Source: Phycisphaerae bacterium (GTDB lineage: Bacteria; Planctomycetota; Phycisphaerae; UBA1845; PWPN01). From it: a stretch of 64,000 bases of DNA. Made by a program: the position numbers and the translations under genes. Under the pieces are notes generated by a model that worked only from the letters and a program-made list of their open reading frames with translations, did no database searches and was not told the DNA's origin. The stretch is from contig JAUCQB010000061.1 of assembly GCA_030372985.1 (NCBI GenBank), positions 30,904 to 94,903 on the forward strand, read 5' to 3'. Position 1 is the stretch's first letter. Each line of letters begins with the position of its first letter. Shown here one piece after another: positions 7,017 to 16,504 of this stretch.

Positions 7017-9164
7017 ATGGCAGCCAACAGACCGGTGTGGGGGATTGATCTGGGCCAGTGCGCGTTGAAGGCCATCTCCCTTCGTCCCAGTGAGGACAAG
7101 GAGAAGGTCGAGGTCGTCGACCATGTGTACGTCGAGCACTCGCGCATTCTGTCTCATCCGGATGCCGACCGGCCCGCCCTCGTGGCCGAAGCGATGAAGA
7201 AGTTCGTCGACCAGCACGACCTGAGCAAGGAGACGCTGGTCGTCTCGGTTCCCGGCCAGCACACCCTGGCTCGGTTCACCAAGCTCCCGCCGCTGGAAAA
7301 CAAGCGCAAGATTCCCGAGCTGGTCCACTTCGAGGCCCAACAGCAGATCCCCTTCGACATGGACGAGGTGATCTGGGATTACCAGGTGTTCGAGGACCCC
7401 AAGGCCGGGGAAATCGAGGTGGGCATCTTCGCGATGCGCCGCGATCTGCTTCGCGAGCAACTGCAGCATCTGACCGCGCTCAATCTGGAACCGGCGGTGG
7501 TCCAGTCGTCGCCCCTCGCCTTGTACAACGCCTTGCGATACGACGGCATTTGTACCGACGAACCCGTCTGCATCCTCGATATCGGCACGCAGAACACCGA
7601 CCTCATCGTGGTCGTCGAGGGGCGGAGCCTCTGGACCCGCAATATCCCCATCGGCGGCAACGCCTTCACCGAGGTCCTGCTCAAGACCTTCAAGCTGTCG
7701 TTCGGAAAGGCCGAGCGTCTCAAGCGCGATGCCCAGAAACACAAGTATGCCCGCCAGATCTTCCAGGCCATGAGACCGGTGTTCGCGGATCTGGTCGCCG
7801 AGATTCAGCGTTCGATCGGGTTCTTCACCTCGTCCCGCCGCGGCGTCCGTTTGAACAAGATCATCGCGATGGGCAACGCCTTCAAGCTGCCCGGCATGGT
7901 CAAATTCATCCAGCAGAACCTCGGCATGGACGTCGTCAGGCCGACGTCGTTCAACAGGCTGGCGGCCGGCAGTGCCCCCAACGCCTCGGAACTGGCCGAC
8001 AACCTCCTCAGCTACGGCGTGGCCTACGGTCTGGCTCTGCAGGGGCTCGGGCTGTCGCAAATAACCAGCAACTTGCTCCCAACCGAGATTGCCAAGCAGG
8101 TTGTCTGGCGTCGCAAGACTCCGTGGTTCTACGGCGCGGCCGCGTCGCTGGTCCTGTCCGCCGCCATCGTCTGGGGCCGGAACTTCGCCGACGCCGCCGC
8201 GGTCACCGCCGGTCGAGGCACTGAGCCCGCGCCGACCTACCAGGTGCAGTACGACCCCAATGACAAGGACCGTCAGAACCCGCTGCCCGATCCCGCTGCC
8301 GAGGCGGTGGTCAAAGGCAGTTTCACCGCTCAGTCCCCCATCGGCAGGGCGAAAGAGATCGCCGCGGTCGCCGATCACTTCAATGAGGTCCTCAGCCTGA
8401 TCGGCAGCAAGAATGATGCTCGGGCGGCACAGGCGAAGGAAATGGTCAGCCTGGAGGTTAATGAAGCGGTTTGGCCAAACATCCTGTACATGATCCACAG
8501 CGCCTTGCCGCAGCCGGATCCCGAGATGAAGGCGGCTCTCGACCAGGGCCCCGAGGCGGTCAAGAAGCTGGTGCAGAGCAACCCCGCATACGAACGTGGC
8601 AAGAGGAAGGAGATCTATATCCTCAGCCTGACCTCGTCGTACTCGCCGGATGTCCTCACGGAGTTCAAGGCTCTCAGCGTGGACAAGGCGGCTGCGAAGT
8701 TGCCGGGCGCCGCCTTCACAATGGACGCCGCCGCGGCGGATGCGACGGCCGAGCCGGCCCCGCCGAACCTCGAGGGCTTCCTCATCGACTTTGTGATTCG
8801 GTCCCCCAACCAGCAACAGTTTGACTACATCAACAGAGAGTTCTTGGCGAAACTGCGGGAGGCGGTCGTTCCGGGAGTGGCCTACGTTGCGAAGGTGCGG
8901 GTGCCTCAGCGCGCCCAACTCAAGGATGGCGGTATTTCCGGATCGGCCGGCGCCGCCGGCCAGCCGCGGGCGGCCGCGACGCCCGGCGTTCAGACCGTTG
9001 AAACGCTGCTCGATCCCGTGACCGGTGAATCGATGAGGGATGACTGGGAGTACGCCGGGACCGTGGCGGTCGTCCTCGGGGAAAAACCCGCGCCGACGGC
9101 GGCACCCTCGCCGGATGCCGCCGGGGGCCAACCGGAGGCAAAGCCGGACGAGCCGGGCCTGTAG
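7017..9164 (+). CDS. pilM: PilM fused to a PilN-like membrane/periplasmic part
   Basis: A 715-residue protein. The ATG at 7017 has AAGGAG six bases upstream. Residues 1-350 are a PilM actin-like domain: WGIDLGQCALKA at the N-terminus, the phosphate-binding LDIGTQNTDL and the IPIGGNAFTE block. PilM is the cytoplasmic ring protein of type IV pilus and related secretion machines. Residues 352-355 read NLLP, the motif at the N-terminus of PilN that PilM normally binds. It is followed by basic residues, one transmembrane segment (about 370-389) and a 320-residue outer domain, so PilN appears fused to PilM. The gene heads an operon with two single-pass membrane proteins and a secretin. The tail is Pro/Ala-rich. 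Confidence 0.9.
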   Translation: MAANRPVWGIDLGQCALKAISLRPSEDKEKVEVVDHVYVEHSRILSHPDADRPALVAEAMKKFVDQHDLSKETLVVSVPGQHTLARFTKLPPLENKRKIPELVHFEAQQQIPFDMDEVIWDYQVFEDPKAGEIEVGIFAMRRDLLREQLQHLTALNLEPAVVQSSPLALYNALRYDGICTDEPVCILDIGTQNTDLIVVVEGRSLWTRNIPIGGNAFTEVLLKTFKLSFGKAERLKRDAQKHKYARQIFQAMRPVFADLVAEIQRSIGFFTSSRRGVRLNKIIAMGNAFKLPGMVKFIQQNLGMDVVRPTSFNRLAAGSAPNASELADNLLSYGVAYGLALQGLGLSQITSNLLPTEIAKQVVWRRKTPWFYGAAASLVLSAAIVWGRNFADAAAVTAGRGTEPAPTYQVQYDPNDKDRQNPLPDPAAEAVVKGSFTAQSPIGRAKEIAAVADHFNEVLSLIGSKNDARAAQAKEMVSLEVNEAVWPNILYMIHSALPQPDPEMKAALDQGPEAVKKLVQSNPAYERGKRKEIYILSLTSSYSPDVLTEFKALSVDKAAAKLPGAAFTMDAAAADATAEPAPPNLEGFLIDFVIRSPNQQQFDYINREFLAKLREAVVPGVAYVAKVRVPQRAQLKDGGISGSAGAAGQPRAAATPGVQTVETLLDPVTGESMRDDWEYAGTVAVVLGEKPAPTAAPSPDAAGGQPEAKPDEPGL

Positions 9165-9263
9165 CTGTGTTCTGAGCATCCGCAGCGGACGCCGCCGGCC
9201 TTGCCCGCGACCGGATTCGATGCGCCGGCGGATGCTCGGGCGAGAGAGGGTGGAGACACCATC

Positions 9264-10682
9264 ATGCAGTGGATCAAAGCTCATCTGATGATCGTGATCG
9301 TGGGATCGATCAGCGCGCTGTCGATCACCGGACTGGTGCTCGGTTACGTGATGAGTCCGGTCGGGGCGAATCTCGAAGCCGACAGTCGGGAATTGTCCAG
9401 GCTCCAGGGCATCAAACCGGTCAATCCCAAGATCATCGATGCCACTCGGAAACAACAGCAGGACGATGCGGCCCTGCTGCAGGAATACTTCCGCAAATAT
9501 CGGGAAGCCAAGCAATACACGCCGCTCGATGACATGGTCTTCGCTGATAACATCACCGACTCGCAGCGCCAGGCGGCGATTTTCCGTTTCCAGGACAAGT
9601 ATCTCACTCAGCCCAAAGTGCTGCTCCAACTGCTGAAAGCCAAGGATCAGCCTACCGCGGATGAGTTCACCGAATACGAGCGGGAGACCAGGGCGAAGCA
9701 GGAGAAGGTCGAGAAGGAGCTCGGCACCGGCGTGGGAGGGGTGGTTGCCCCCGCCCCCTCGCCCATGGCGCCGGCAGCTCGAGCACCGAACCTTGTCGGT
9801 CCTGCAACCGCGGAACAGGACGCGAGCCGCAGCCTGCGGACGGCCTACGCCGTGGCCCGGGCAAAAGAGATTTACTCCTACGCCAGCGAAGAGCAGAGCC
9901 TCGATTATCGCATCGCGGAGGTCAAGCCCACCGGCGGCGCCACGCCGCCCATCGAAGATCTGTGGTATGCCCAGGTGGCTCTCTGGATACAGGAGGATGT
10001 TTTCCGGGCCCTCGGCGGACTGAACGAGGCCGTGGCCGGCGAGTTGCCAGACGAAGCGAGGTGGGTCGCTCATCTTCCCGTCAAACGCCTGATCAAGTTC
10101 ACAATGGGCAATTATGTTCCGAGGGCGGCTGCCGGGGAAGGGGCAACCGGCGGTTTCGGCCCGCCAGCAGGCGGGGCGCTTGGTGGCGGGACACGGTCCT
10201 CTTTGGATCTGCTCACGGCCGGGTCGAACGCCGTCTTCACGAAGCGCCTTTCGAGCGAAACTGTGGATGTTGTGCGGTTTCGGCTTGAGCTGGTTGTTGA
10301 TGCCAGACGAGTGCTCCACGTGCTCGACGCCATCTCCAAGGCGGGCTTCTACACCCCTCTCACGGTTGATCTCAACGAGGTGGTGATGGCACAGGACGAG
10401 CATTACATCTACGGATCGGCGCCGGTGGTCCAGATGGCCACGACTTGCGAGGGAAGCTTCCTGCGAAGCTCGTATGACAAGATCATGCCGCAATCGGTCA
10501 AACAGGCCATCACCGAGGGCCGCGCCGGAGGTCTCGGAAAGGGCGCGTCCGGGATCGGCGGGATCAGGATGCCGGGCGGCTTCGTCCCGGGGATTCGCGG
10601 CGGCCCCTCTCGCGGTGGTCGAGGCGAATATCGGGAAGATTATGAGCGCGAGTCGCTGCCTCGAAGAGGTGGACGCAACTGA
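9264..10682 (+). CDS. single-pass membrane protein, PilO-position partner
   Basis: A 472-residue protein. The ATG at 9264 follows a GGTGGAG. Residues 4-28 are one transmembrane helix (HLMIVIVGSISALSITGLVLGYVM), followed by a charged, helical region with coiled-coil character (TRKQQQDDAALLQEYFRKYREAK) and a Gly/Pro-rich linker. An alpha/beta stretch with VRFRLELVVDARRVLHVLDAISKAGFYTP recalls the ferredoxin-like fold of PilN/PilO. The C-terminus is Gly/Arg-rich. Position between pilM and the secretin, 99 bases after pilM, supports a PilO-like role in the inner-membrane alignment complex. Family membership by sequence alone is not proven. Confidence 0.65.
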   Translation: MQWIKAHLMIVIVGSISALSITGLVLGYVMSPVGANLEADSRELSRLQGIKPVNPKIIDATRKQQQDDAALLQEYFRKYREAKQYTPLDDMVFADNITDSQRQAAIFRFQDKYLTQPKVLLQLLKAKDQPTADEFTEYERETRAKQEKVEKELGTGVGGVVAPAPSPMAPAARAPNLVGPATAEQDASRSLRTAYAVARAKEIYSYASEEQSLDYRIAEVKPTGGATPPIEDLWYAQVALWIQEDVFRALGGLNEAVAGELPDEARWVAHLPVKRLIKFTMGNYVPRAAAGEGATGGFGPPAGGALGGGTRSSLDLLTAGSNAVFTKRLSSETVDVVRFRLELVVDARRVLHVLDAISKAGFYTPLTVDLNEVVMAQDEHYIYGSAPVVQMATTCEGSFLRSSYDKIMPQSVKQAITEGRAGGLGKGASGIGGIRMPGGFVPGIRGGPSRGGRGEYREDYERESLPRRGGRN

Positions 10683-10745
10683 TGTCGGTTACACCGTACG
10701 GCGGTTTTCATTGGATACACCGGGCCGACTAAGGAGGTCCGACCG

Positions 10746-12764
10746 ATGGCAAAACAGAATGTCACTTACATCGAACGGCACGTCGAGAAGATCGCCGCCG
10801 GAACGGCAGGCGCGATTCTTCTGTTCGTTCTCGTTACGAACCTGCTGATGAACCACAATGCCGCTCAGATCGGCGGCGAAGCAGTCGGGCCCAACGAGTT
10901 CTACAACAAAATCATCGAGCAGGCGGATGTCGCGAGACGGCAACTCGACGGAGCCTCCGAAGTTCCGGCGGACCTCGCCGCCAAGTCCGATCAACTCCGT
11001 CAACTGTTGATCGCGACCGCTAAGCCGCCGCCCAAGGATCTGCCCGTGGCTGCGTTACCGCTCAACCCGGCGCTGCCCGACGTCGCCGGAGGCTCCATGC
11101 CGACGCCGGTCAATGTCCAGGTGCGTCTGGCCGAGATTCTTCCCCCCACCCAGCCGATCCTCTCAAACGGAAAGGCGTTTGCCAGACTGATGACTCCCCG
11201 GGTTCAGCAGCCCGGTGTCGCTCTCGATGTCTCCGCCACCGATGACCTGATGAACACTACTGATCTGCACTGGGTGACGGGTGCGGCCGTGTTTCCCCGG
11301 AAAGCCCAGCGCGACCAGTTCGCGGCGGCGAAGTACCTCTCCGATCGCCAGGAGGTCATTGTCGCCGAGGTCCGCGTGGAGCGACGCGAGCAGATGCCGA
11401 ACGGCCAGTGGGCTGATTCCCTGGTCGTCCAACCCTATGCCAGTCGACGCATCGCCGCCCGCGCCATGGTGAATACGCTCACTGAGGGGAAGGATGTGAT
11501 CCTGCCGGAGGAGGAGTCCCGGTACATCGCCGATCTTCGACAGCTCCTCTACAACAGGGAAATGCAGGCCGCGATTCTCCGCCCCGAGTTCCAGTCTTAT
11601 CTCGCGGACCCGAACCCGCCGGACGACGACACCATCGAGTGGCAGATTCCGCGGACCCTCGCCGCCCCCAGTGGCGCCCAGATCGACATGACCGCGCCCG
11701 AGTTCGCGGTCCAGTTCTTTGAGGAGGAGGACAAGACTCCCGGAGCCCGTCCGGGCGGCAGACCAGGCGCAGGTTACGCGGCGGGCGGTGAGGCCGGGGC
11801 TGACGCGACGCTTCCTCCCGCGGTCCGGGTTCAAAGGGCGGTCAAGCAGGCCGAAGAGGCCATCGCTCAGAAGAAATGGCTCGATGCCCAGAAGATCCTT
11901 GACGAGATCATCGCCAGCAGCGATCTGACCGACGCTCAAAAGAAACCGGCCGACGAACTGCGAAGACGCAACTTGAGGGCTTTTGAAGACGCGGAGAAAA
12001 GGGCCGCTCGCATCGACCTGGCGCAGGGTGAGGACCTGCTCGGCCCGGATGATGATCCTTTGTGGTTTACCGACATCAGCGTTCGACCGGGAAGGACCTA
12101 TCAGTACAGGGCCTGCCTGGTGGTGTTCAATCAGTATGTCGGTCTGAGCAGCCGCCTCGAAAACCCTGCTGACGTGGGCAAGCTCCTGATCCAGGGACAG
12201 TGGTCCGAGTGGTCGAAGGCGATTACCGTGCCGGCCGCCAAGCATCTATTCCTCACCGACGTGCCGAGGGATGGCGGACGCGTCAGCATCGAACTCTGGG
12301 AGTGGAAGTCCGGCACATGGCTGAAGGCCGGGGCCGATCTGTCTCCCGGCCAGGCCGTCAGGGCGGCGAGGAACCCCAAAGACACCATCGACTACGGTGG
12401 GGTTCTGGTCTCAGCCGATCCCTTGCGGACCTTCGTGCGCCGTACCGGCGGTTCAAAATCGGAGACATTCAAGTACGTCAGCCAGGAGACCGGAGCGGCG
12501 GTGGTCGTCAACGCGGAGGGGCAGATCGAAGAGCACTTCGTGGCCGAATCCGCCGACCGCAGGATAGAGGTGAACCGCTCCATCACTGAGGAACGCAAAC
12601 GTCGCGAGGCCCTCAAGCCGCAGACCGGCGCGGTTCCGGCCGGCGTGCGGCAGGCGCCCCCGATTCGAACTCCGCCGGGCGGGCGGAGCATGCGTGACCG
12701 GGCTCTGGACGAGGATCGGCCTCGGGAGAGTCCCAGAGGCGATCGAACCCGTGGAAGACGGTGA
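10746..12764 (+). CDS. membrane-anchored protein of unknown function in the pilus operon
   Basis: A 672-residue protein. A textbook AAGGAGGT lies 7 bases before the ATG. Residues 18-35 form one transmembrane helix (GTAGAILLFVLVTNLLM). The rest, presumably outside the cytoplasmic membrane, contains a Pro-rich segment, a TPR-like helical pair (VKQAEEAIAQKKWLDAQKILDEI), a fibronectin/carbohydrate-binding-like beta segment beginning WFTDISVRPGRTYQYRACLVV, and a very basic C-terminus rich in Arg. It takes the place of PilP between the PilO-like gene and the secretin, but shows no PilP lipoprotein signal. No family was recognised; it is probably a secretin-connecting component. Confidence 0.6.
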   Translation: MAKQNVTYIERHVEKIAAGTAGAILLFVLVTNLLMNHNAAQIGGEAVGPNEFYNKIIEQADVARRQLDGASEVPADLAAKSDQLRQLLIATAKPPPKDLPVAALPLNPALPDVAGGSMPTPVNVQVRLAEILPPTQPILSNGKAFARLMTPRVQQPGVALDVSATDDLMNTTDLHWVTGAAVFPRKAQRDQFAAAKYLSDRQEVIVAEVRVERREQMPNGQWADSLVVQPYASRRIAARAMVNTLTEGKDVILPEEESRYIADLRQLLYNREMQAAILRPEFQSYLADPNPPDDDTIEWQIPRTLAAPSGAQIDMTAPEFAVQFFEEEDKTPGARPGGRPGAGYAAGGEAGADATLPPAVRVQRAVKQAEEAIAQKKWLDAQKILDEIIASSDLTDAQKKPADELRRRNLRAFEDAEKRAARIDLAQGEDLLGPDDDPLWFTDISVRPGRTYQYRACLVVFNQYVGLSSRLENPADVGKLLIQGQWSEWSKAITVPAAKHLFLTDVPRDGGRVSIELWEWKSGTWLKAGADLSPGQAVRAARNPKDTIDYGGVLVSADPLRTFVRRTGGSKSETFKYVSQETGAAVVVNAEGQIEEHFVAESADRRIEVNRSITEERKRREALKPQTGAVPAGVRQAPPIRTPPGGRSMRDRALDEDRPRESPRGDRTRGRR

Positions 12765-13144
12765 TTGACCTAAGCTTATTATTGATCGAAGCTTACCGAT
12801 GATCGGAGGGGCGTTTCCTTCGGCTCCGGTCAACTCCCCGATGAGCGGGCTGGGGACTGGCGGACTTGAGGGAACTGCTGTAAGCTGAGCGACCTGAGCG
12901 GACTGTGCTGCAGGCGGGCCAGGAGGTCGACGGAGCGGCGAGGACTTGCCGGTTCCTCAAACCACCTGTGCCCGGTCGCTGCCGCAAGAGGCGTGTGAGG
13001 CCTTTGTGGAGCGAGGCGAGGGCCGAGGCTCAGGATTGTCGTGCGGCATTGCCACCGCCTGCGGTGGCCACTGTCCCTCCGGTGGCCGGCGATACCTGCC
13101 CGTGATGTGCGCCCTCCTGAGTGGGATGCAGAGGAGACCCAAAC
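12765..13144. other. intergenic stretch before the secretin gene
   Basis: About 380 bases without a credible gene. It contains a perfect 7-bp hairpin, GCCACCG / CGGTGGC, at 13051-13068 with a 4-base loop and no T-tract. A GAGGAG ribosome binding site lies at 13131-13136. Confidence 0.5.
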
Positions 13145-16100
13145 GTGAAAACGGCAGATAACACGATGCGGCGGATGGCGGCGTTGGTGGTCGTTCTGTG
13201 TGCGACTGTGCCTGTACTGGCCGCCACTTCCAGTGAGCTCCTCGACAAAGCTGTCGACTTGTTCCGTGAGGGCAAGTATCAGCAGGCCCAGGAGGTCTTG
13301 TTGGAGATAGACCGCGAGCAGCTTCCTGCGGAACGTCGCGATCAACGGGACGAACTCGCCGAAGAGATCACCGCCGCCGTGAATCAGTCAGGCAAGGCCG
13401 CGCAAGACCTCGATGATGCCGTCGCGGCGCAGTCGCGGAAGGACTTTGACACGGCCGAGAAGCTCTTCCAGGCGGTCGTCGACAACCGGTACGCCGCCGA
13501 CGCCCAGAAGCGCAAGGCGGCCGAAGGTCTGGCGCTGGTTAAGAAACAACGGGAATTGGCCGGCAAGATCGGGGCTGCCCCGACCACCACCCGTCCTGTG
13601 GGGACTCCCGCGTCCAGGCCTGCCGATGGACTCAGGAAGGCCCGTGAGGAACGGGCTCGTATGGAAGCGACGGCGAAGATCAAGGCCGGCGAGGATGCGA
13701 CCGCCAAGGGGCAATACGACCTGGCGGAACAGCATTTCGAAGAGGCCCTCAAGCTCGTTCCGAACCATCCGGCTGCGATCCACGGCCTGCAACTGGTCAA
13801 GCAGCACCGCAGCGTTGAAGGCCGGCCCAATCTGATCGACGAGACCGCCAATCGCAAGTTGCTTCGCTGGAAACGGACCGTCAGCCTGTACCAGCAGAGC
13901 GTCCGGGACGTTCGCGCCCTGATTAACGACCGGAAGTACGAGGAGGCGCGTCGCCGCGTCGCGGACACCGGTCAACTGCTCGACGCCGGAAGGCAGGACG
14001 CCAGCCCGCCGTCGGAGTACGAGGCCCTCAAACGCGAACTGGAAGGGCTTGTCCGGGTCATCCAGGTCGAGGAAAAGGACGCCCTCGAGGCTAAGGCCAT
14101 CGAAGGGCGGAAGGCCACCCTCGAGATCGAACGCCAGCGAGAGTGGCGAGTCCAGCAGGAGAAGATGGAGCGCATCGGCGAGCTCTTTAATCAGGCCGAT
14201 CAACTGAAGCGCCAGAAGGAATACGAAATGGCTGCGGAGTTGCTCAGAGAAGCCATCGCCATCGATCCGACCTATGAGCGCGCCAAATGGCAACTGGAAG
14301 CCATGGAGGACGCCGGACTGATCGACGACCAGCGGCAGAACCGCGAGCATTTCCTGAATCAGGCCCAGGATGCGATCCTCGAAGCCGATCGCGCCAAGAC
14401 GCCGGTTGTGACCGGTAAGAAAGACAAGATCATCGCCTTTCCCGACGAAGAGCAATGGCGATTGATCAGCAGCCGTGATCCCTACGGCGTGGACGGGGTG
14501 GGCGGCGAAACCGAGGGCGACCGGATGGCCTCCAAGGCCCTGAGTACTCCGCTACCGGCGGACGTGCAGTTCGCACAGGGCACGACCCTTCGTCAGGCCA
14601 TCGACCGGCTCAAGGAAGTCGGAAAGATCCCCATCAACGTCAACTGGAGCACGCTCGGCATGGTCGGCGTTGATCCCGATGGAACCGAAGTGGGCGATCT
14701 GAATGTCGGCGGCGTGAAGCTCGAAACCGCTCTGGAGATGGTCCTCGACTTGGCGGGCGGAACTGTCGGTGATATCGAGCTCGGCTTTGACGTCCTGGAG
14801 GGCATCATCCTGGTGTCCACCACAGAAGAACTGAACCGCAAGACCGAGGTCCGTGTTTACGACATCCGCGATCTGCTTCTGCGCATTCGCAGCCTGTCCA
14901 TCGATGAGAGCGGAATGGGAATGATGGGTGGCATGGGAATGATGGGAGGTATGGGGATGATGGGTGGCATGGGAATGATGGGCGGAATGGGTGGCATGGG
15001 CATGGGTGGCATGGGTGGAATGGGCGGCTATGGCATGGGTGGCATGGGCGGCTATGGCGGCGGCATGGGCGGCTATGGCGGTGGCATGGGCGGCTACGGT
15101 GGTGGTGGCGGGTATGGCACCGGGGGAGGGACCGAAGGCGAGGACGAAGACGAAGAGGATCGTGAGGAACAGATTGACAACTTGAAGGAGTTGGTACAGA
15201 AGCTTGTTGAGCCAGGCACGTGGGAGGAAGAAGGCGGCGGCAACATCGGCTCACTCGATGTCTGGAACGACCGCCTGGTTGTTCGGCACACCCGCAGCGC
15301 CCACCGGCAGATTCGCGATCTCTTCAGACAGTTGCGTGAGGCCAAGGATCTCCAGGTGGCCGTCGAGGCCCGGTTCATTACCCTCACCAACAACTTCCTT
15401 GAGGAGATCGGCGTCGACTTGGACATCATTCTGAACCAGGGCAACGCAGGCCTCGACCAGAGCATCATTCCCTCGACCAGCGGGACCGGCGGCTACCAGC
15501 AGGCGGTCAATCCGGTTACCGGCACGGGCCTTCTCCAGACCAGGCAGATGACGCAGTACGGTTTCCTTCCGGCATCCGTCAATGCGGGTGTCCCCCTGGC
15601 ACAACAGGGCGGGTTTGCCCAGCCATTTGGAGCCGCCGGTCTTGTGCCTCAAGGAAGCCCTCAGAACTGGTGGGACAGCCATACGACGGCCATTCCGTTG
15701 TTGAACAGCACCATGGGCCTGGCCTCGCCCAGGCCAACCGGTATCCCGGGTGGCTACGGGCCGCAGGCCTACCCTGCGTTCGCCATGTTTGGCAGCTTCA
15801 TGGACAATATTCAGGTCGACTTCCTTCTCAAGGCCACACAATTGGACTCCCGAAGTTCGCTGGTCGACGCTCCGCGGTTGACCGTCTACAGCGGTCGCAA
15901 AGCTGAGATCCAGGTGCAGACGTCTTCCTACTTTGTCTCCGCACCCGGTCAGTTGCCGGTTGGTGGAACGGGCATCAACGGCCAGGCGGCCATCGGCCGT
16001 CCTCCTCAGGTGTCCATGGCTCCCTCCGGACGAACCTTCTCGGTCACGCCCACCGTGTCCGGGGATCGCAAGTATGTGACCCTGGAGTTGATTCCGACCG

Positions 16101-16438
16101 TCTATTCCAGTGAACTCCAGGACGTCGTGGATGCGACGGGACCCATGAAACTCCCGAATATCAGCACCACCTCCATTGCCACGACGGTGACCGTTCCCGA
16201 TCGCGGCTGGCTGCTGCTGGGCGGTCTCAAACAGGCCGGTGAAACCGAGGTCGAAGCCGGTGTTCCGATCCTGAGCAAGATCCCGATCCTCAAGCGAGCC
16301 TACACCAACCGGTCGCGCGTGAAGGACGAAAGGACGCTGCTCCTGCTCGTGAAACCGACCATCATTATCCAGGGCGAGATCGAGGAAGAGGCTTTCCCGA
16401 ATCTTGTCACCGTCAACCAGGGCGGCGCCGGTGGCTGA
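13145..16438 (+). CDS. TPR-containing secretin (PilQ/GspD type)
   Basis: A 1097-residue outer-membrane secretin that would form the exit ring of the pilus or secretion machine. The GTG at 13145 has GAGGAG eight bases upstream, followed by a signal peptide (MRRMAALVVVLCATVPVLAA). Residues about 30-440 are TPR and coiled-coil helices, then an STN-like short domain (about 465-585), a Met/Gly-rich stretch (590-660) and an acidic patch EGEDEDEEDREE. The secretin core fills the last 350 residues, with VPDRGWLLLGGLKQ and VPILSKIPILKRAY near the end. It closes the operon started at pilM. An ATG at 13166 is an alternative start. The N-terminal TPR block is long for the family. Confidence 0.9.
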   Translation: MKTADNTMRRMAALVVVLCATVPVLAATSSELLDKAVDLFREGKYQQAQEVLLEIDREQLPAERRDQRDELAEEITAAVNQSGKAAQDLDDAVAAQSRKDFDTAEKLFQAVVDNRYAADAQKRKAAEGLALVKKQRELAGKIGAAPTTTRPVGTPASRPADGLRKAREERARMEATAKIKAGEDATAKGQYDLAEQHFEEALKLVPNHPAAIHGLQLVKQHRSVEGRPNLIDETANRKLLRWKRTVSLYQQSVRDVRALINDRKYEEARRRVADTGQLLDAGRQDASPPSEYEALKRELEGLVRVIQVEEKDALEAKAIEGRKATLEIERQREWRVQQEKMERIGELFNQADQLKRQKEYEMAAELLREAIAIDPTYERAKWQLEAMEDAGLIDDQRQNREHFLNQAQDAILEADRAKTPVVTGKKDKIIAFPDEEQWRLISSRDPYGVDGVGGETEGDRMASKALSTPLPADVQFAQGTTLRQAIDRLKEVGKIPINVNWSTLGMVGVDPDGTEVGDLNVGGVKLETALEMVLDLAGGTVGDIELGFDVLEGIILVSTTEELNRKTEVRVYDIRDLLLRIRSLSIDESGMGMMGGMGMMGGMGMMGGMGMMGGMGGMGMGGMGGMGGYGMGGMGGYGGGMGGYGGGMGGYGGGGGYGTGGGTEGEDEDEEDREEQIDNLKELVQKLVEPGTWEEEGGGNIGSLDVWNDRLVVRHTRSAHRQIRDLFRQLREAKDLQVAVEARFITLTNNFLEEIGVDLDIILNQGNAGLDQSIIPSTSGTGGYQQAVNPVTGTGLLQTRQMTQYGFLPASVNAGVPLAQQGGFAQPFGAAGLVPQGSPQNWWDSHTTAIPLLNSTMGLASPRPTGIPGGYGPQAYPAFAMFGSFMDNIQVDFLLKATQLDSRSSLVDAPRLTVYSGRKAEIQVQTSSYFVSAPGQLPVGGTGINGQAAIGRPPQVSMAPSGRTFSVTPTVSGDRKYVTLELIPTVYSSELQDVVDATGPMKLPNISTTSIATTVTVPDRGWLLLGGLKQAGETEVEAGVPILSKIPILKRAYTNRSRVKDERTLLLLVKPTIIIQGEIEEEAFPNLVTVNQGGAGG
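14912..15131 (+). repeat. Met-Gly-Gly coding repeat inside the secretin
   Basis: The coding sequence is a run of ATG-GGN-GGN codons giving M-G-G, G-M-M-G-G and G-G-Y-G-G-G units for about 70 residues, replacing a normal linker between the STN-like domain and the secretin core. The repeat is nearly perfect at the DNA level, so its copy number may vary and it is prone to misassembly. Confidence 0.9.
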
Positions 16439-16504
16439 TCGCAGCGAAGGCCCGGCCGGTCCTGAGCGGGGCCCTCTGCCCGGTGTATTTGCCGTCGCAA
16501 GCCG

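Noticed and set aside
6792..10493. A 1233-codon open frame on the - strand
   Set aside because: It is the antisense shadow of pilM and its neighbour; GC-rich codon use keeps the opposite frame open, and its translation is His/Arg/Gly-rich with no family character.
13051..13068. Terminator between the 10746 gene and the secretin
   Set aside because: The hairpin is perfect but only 7 bp, with no T-tract.
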